From NCBI RefSeq assembly GCF_021545785.1, contig NZ_CP079801.1:992001-1056000 (forward strand): a stretch of DNA of 64,000 nt, given 5' to 3'. This document shows positions 62,177 to 64,000 of this stretch, piece after piece (position 1 is the stretch's first letter; each line of letters begins with the position of its first letter). Both the position numbers and the translations under genes were made by a program. The notes beneath the pieces are model-generated. The model was given only the letters and a program-made list of their open reading frames with translations. It did not search any database and had not been told where the DNA came from. Source of the stretch: Halopseudomonas maritima. GTDB lineage: Bacteria > Pseudomonadota > Gammaproteobacteria > Pseudomonadales > Pseudomonadaceae.

Positions 62177-64000
62177 ATGTCCCGATTCGCAAATAACCGC
62201 TCGACCGGTGCAGTGTGCCCACTCGCACTGGCAGTCCATATGCTGGCCGCCGGGGCCGCCTTCACCGCCACTCCCGCATCGGCACAACAGCCGGAACCAG
62301 CACAAACCGAGGAACTGGCGCCCATCACCGTGACTGGCAAGGGTGAGCGTCGCGCCACCACAGAAGGCACAGCCTCCTACACCACCGAGGCCGCTCGCAC
62401 CGCCACACCTCTGAGCATGTCACTGCGCGAAACCCCACAGTCGGTCACCGTCGTCACCCAGCAGCGTATTGAAGATCAGGATATGCAAACCATCCTGGAC
62501 GTTGTGAACAATACCGTCGGCGTCTCGGTAAACCGTTACGAAACCAGCCGCGCCCAGTTCAACGCCCGCGGTTTTGAAATCAATGCGCTAATGATTGATG
62601 GCGTGCCCACCATCTGGGAGCAGCCGTGGAGTTCGGGCGAGATGTTCAGCAGCCTTGCCATGTATGACCGCGTTGAGGTTGTACGCGGCGCCAATGGCCT
62701 GATGAGCGGCTCGGGTGACCCATCTGCGTCACTCAACCTGGTGCGCAAGCGCGCCAGTAGCGCTCACACCACCGGCTCACTGGAGGTGAGTGGCGGCACT
62801 TGGGACACCTATGGAGTATTGGGTGACGTTGCCTTCGCCCTGAACGACGCTGGCAGCGTAAGGGCCCGCCTGGTAGGAGAGTACAACGATGCTGACAGCT
62901 GGATTGACCTGCATACCAATCAGCGCTCAACCCTGTACGGAACCATGGATATCGACCTCACGCCGGATACCACACTCTGGTTTGGCATGAGCCACCAGGA
63001 GAACAAATCCGATTCACCCATGTGGGGCGGCCTGCCGTACTGGTATCACGATGGCAGCAAAACCGACTGGGATCGCTCCAAGACCACCTCGACACACTGG
63101 AGCAAGTGGAACACCACCTACGAAACCCGATTCATCAATCTGGACCACAGCTTCGCCAATGACTGGAACCTGCATCTGGGCTACAACCGGGGCGAGCGCG
63201 ATGGCGAGTCCTATCTGTTCTACGTATATACCTACGCCAGCCAGCCGGGCTCTGCGCCCATCAACACCTATCCTGCGATGTACAAAACGCGCACGGTGCA
63301 AGAGGATTACAGCGTCCGTCTAGATGGCCCCTTCTCGCTGTTCAACCGCGATCATGAGCTGGCGTTCGGCTATATCCATAGCGAACAGAAGTTCGACGCG
63401 GATACCCGCTTTGCCCTGACCGGCTGGGGTGGCATCCCCGACTTCGACAGCTACGAAGGGGATTTCCCGGAACCTACCTGGAGTCCGCTGACCACCTACG
63501 GTGAGGGAGACCTGACCCAGACCGGAGCTTACGCGGCCACGCGACTAAACCTAGCCGATGACCTGAAGCTCATCTTGGGCGTCCGTGACAGTACCTACAA
63601 GAAAAAAGCTGATGACATCTATTCGGACCCGACCAGAACCGACGTTGGTCATGAGCTAACGCCCTACGCTGGCATCATTTATGATCTGAACAACACCTTC
63701 TCGGTGTACGCCAGCTACACCGATATCTTCCAGCCACAAACCGAGCGTGATCGAAACGGGCAGCAAATCGTGCCGATCATTGGCAAAAGCTACGAGGCCG
63801 GCCTGAAAGGTGAGTTCTACGATGGCCGCCTGAACGCGTCGATCGCTGTATTCCGGATTGAGCAAGATAACCTGGCAGCAGATGACCCCACCATCACCTT
63901 CATCCCTGGTACGACTGAGACGGCATACATCGCCAGCGAAGCAACTAGCAAAGGCTTTGAGCTAGAGGTCAACGGTGAGTTGGCCGACGGCTGGAACATC
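62177..64000 (+). CDS. TonB-dependent siderophore receptor (3' end beyond the window)
   Basis: Outer-membrane receptor for a ferric siderophore, of which 608 codons are present without a stop; the family has about 700-830 residues. The signal peptide ends at ASA (residue 36). A TonB box, APITVTG, is at residues 48-54. The plug domain follows (LRETPQSVTVVTQQRI from about 77; FNARGFEINALMIDGVP; RVEVVRGANGLMSGSGDPSASLNLVRKR). Beta-barrel strands start near 200. There is no N-terminal signalling (STN) domain, so it should not control a cognate anti-sigma factor. Siderophore not identifiable. Confidence 0.92.
   Translation, partial: MSRFANNRSTGAVCPLALAVHMLAAGAAFTATPASAQQPEPAQTEELAPITVTGKGERRATTEGTASYTTEAARTATPLSMSLRETPQSVTVVTQQRIEDQDMQTILDVVNNTVGVSVNRYETSRAQFNARGFEINALMIDGVPTIWEQPWSSGEMFSSLAMYDRVEVVRGANGLMSGSGDPSASLNLVRKRASSAHTTGSLEVSGGTWDTYGVLGDVAFALNDAGSVRARLVGEYNDADSWIDLHTNQRSTLYGTMDIDLTPDTTLWFGMSHQENKSDSPMWGGLPYWYHDGSKTDWDRSKTTSTHWSKWNTTYETRFINLDHSFANDWNLHLGYNRGERDGESYLFYVYTYASQPGSAPINTYPAMYKTRTVQEDYSVRLDGPFSLFNRDHELAFGYIHSEQKFDADTRFALTGWGGIPDFDSYEGDFPEPTWSPLTTYGEGDLTQTGAYAATRLNLADDLKLILGVRDSTYKKKADDIYSDPTRTDVGHELTPYAGIIYDLNNTFSVYASYTDIFQPQTERDRNGQQIVPIIGKSYEAGLKGEFYDGRLNASIAVFRIEQDNLAADDPTITFIPGTTETAYIASEATSKGFELEVNGELADGWNI

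Noticed and set aside
1..64000. CRISPR arrays, insertion sequences, prophage, toxin-antitoxin or other defence genes
   Set aside because: No regularly spaced repeats, transposase motifs, integrase or defence-type proteins were recognised on either strand.

Overview
The window is a chromosomal stretch of a gammaproteobacterium of the Pseudomonas lineage (Pseudomonas or Halopseudomonas level; species not determined). The basis is the gene content and the gene order. From memory of P. aeruginosa PAO1, two blocks are recognisable: ileS-ribF-murJ-rpsT-proB-obgE-rpmA-rplU-ispB, and argJ-secA-(M23 peptidase)-dciA-lpxC-ftsZ-...-mraZ-rnpB-rsmI-lpoA-yraN-gmhA/diaA-dolP-sspB-sspA-petCBA-rpsI-rplM-tas. 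Most genes are GC-rich. The minor-pilin operon at about 13.0-18.8 kb is clearly AT-richer. No tRNA, rRNA, CRISPR array, insertion sequence or prophage was seen. The only structural RNA gene recognised is rnpB.

Layout. 1-13 kb: ileS (cut by the left edge), ribF and murJ (minus), rpsT (plus), proB, obgE, rpmA and rplU (minus), ispB (plus), fklB (minus), a purine-type permease and trmA (plus). 13-19.5 kb: a type IV pilus minor-pilin operon on the minus strand (fimU-pilV-pilW-pilX-pilY1-pilE) with fimT divergent from it. 19.5-25.5 kb: argJ, secA and an M23 endopeptidase (minus), dciA (plus). 25.5-43.2 kb: lpxC and then the whole dcw cell-wall/division cluster, read right to left from mraZ to ftsZ, with many 1-11 base overlaps. 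43.2-44.7 kb: the mraZ promoter with its MraZ box, rnpB and rsmI. 44.9-48.2 kb: lpoA-yraN-gmhA/diaA-dolP (plus). 48.3-53.2 kb: sspA-sspB, petABC and rplM-rpsI (minus). 53.6-57.6 kb: a Tas-like aldo/keto reductase, a GlxA-type AraC regulator, zapE and a small hydrolase. 58-62 kb: a YhcB/ZapG-like membrane protein and a four-gene MCE lipid-transport operon. 62.2-64 kb: the first 608 codons of a TonB-dependent siderophore receptor behind a likely Fur box, cut by the right edge.

The central 19 kb carries almost the whole route from UDP-MurNAc to lipid II (murC, murD, murE, murF, mraY, murG, ddl), its flippase (murJ, at the left end), the septal synthase (ftsW, ftsI, ftsL, ftsQ) and the cytokinetic ring (ftsA, ftsZ). 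lpxC, lpoA, dolP, the M23 peptidase, the MCE operon and YhcB/ZapG add further envelope functions. The pilus block, the MCE operon and the TonB receptor are the accessory parts.

I found no convincing previously undescribed system. The points most worth a second look are the AT-rich pilus operon with fimT split from it, the phosphosugar isomerase in the diaA position that keeps GmhA active-site residues, the STAS-fused MCE permease operon with its own lipoprotein, and several unusually clear regulatory sites.
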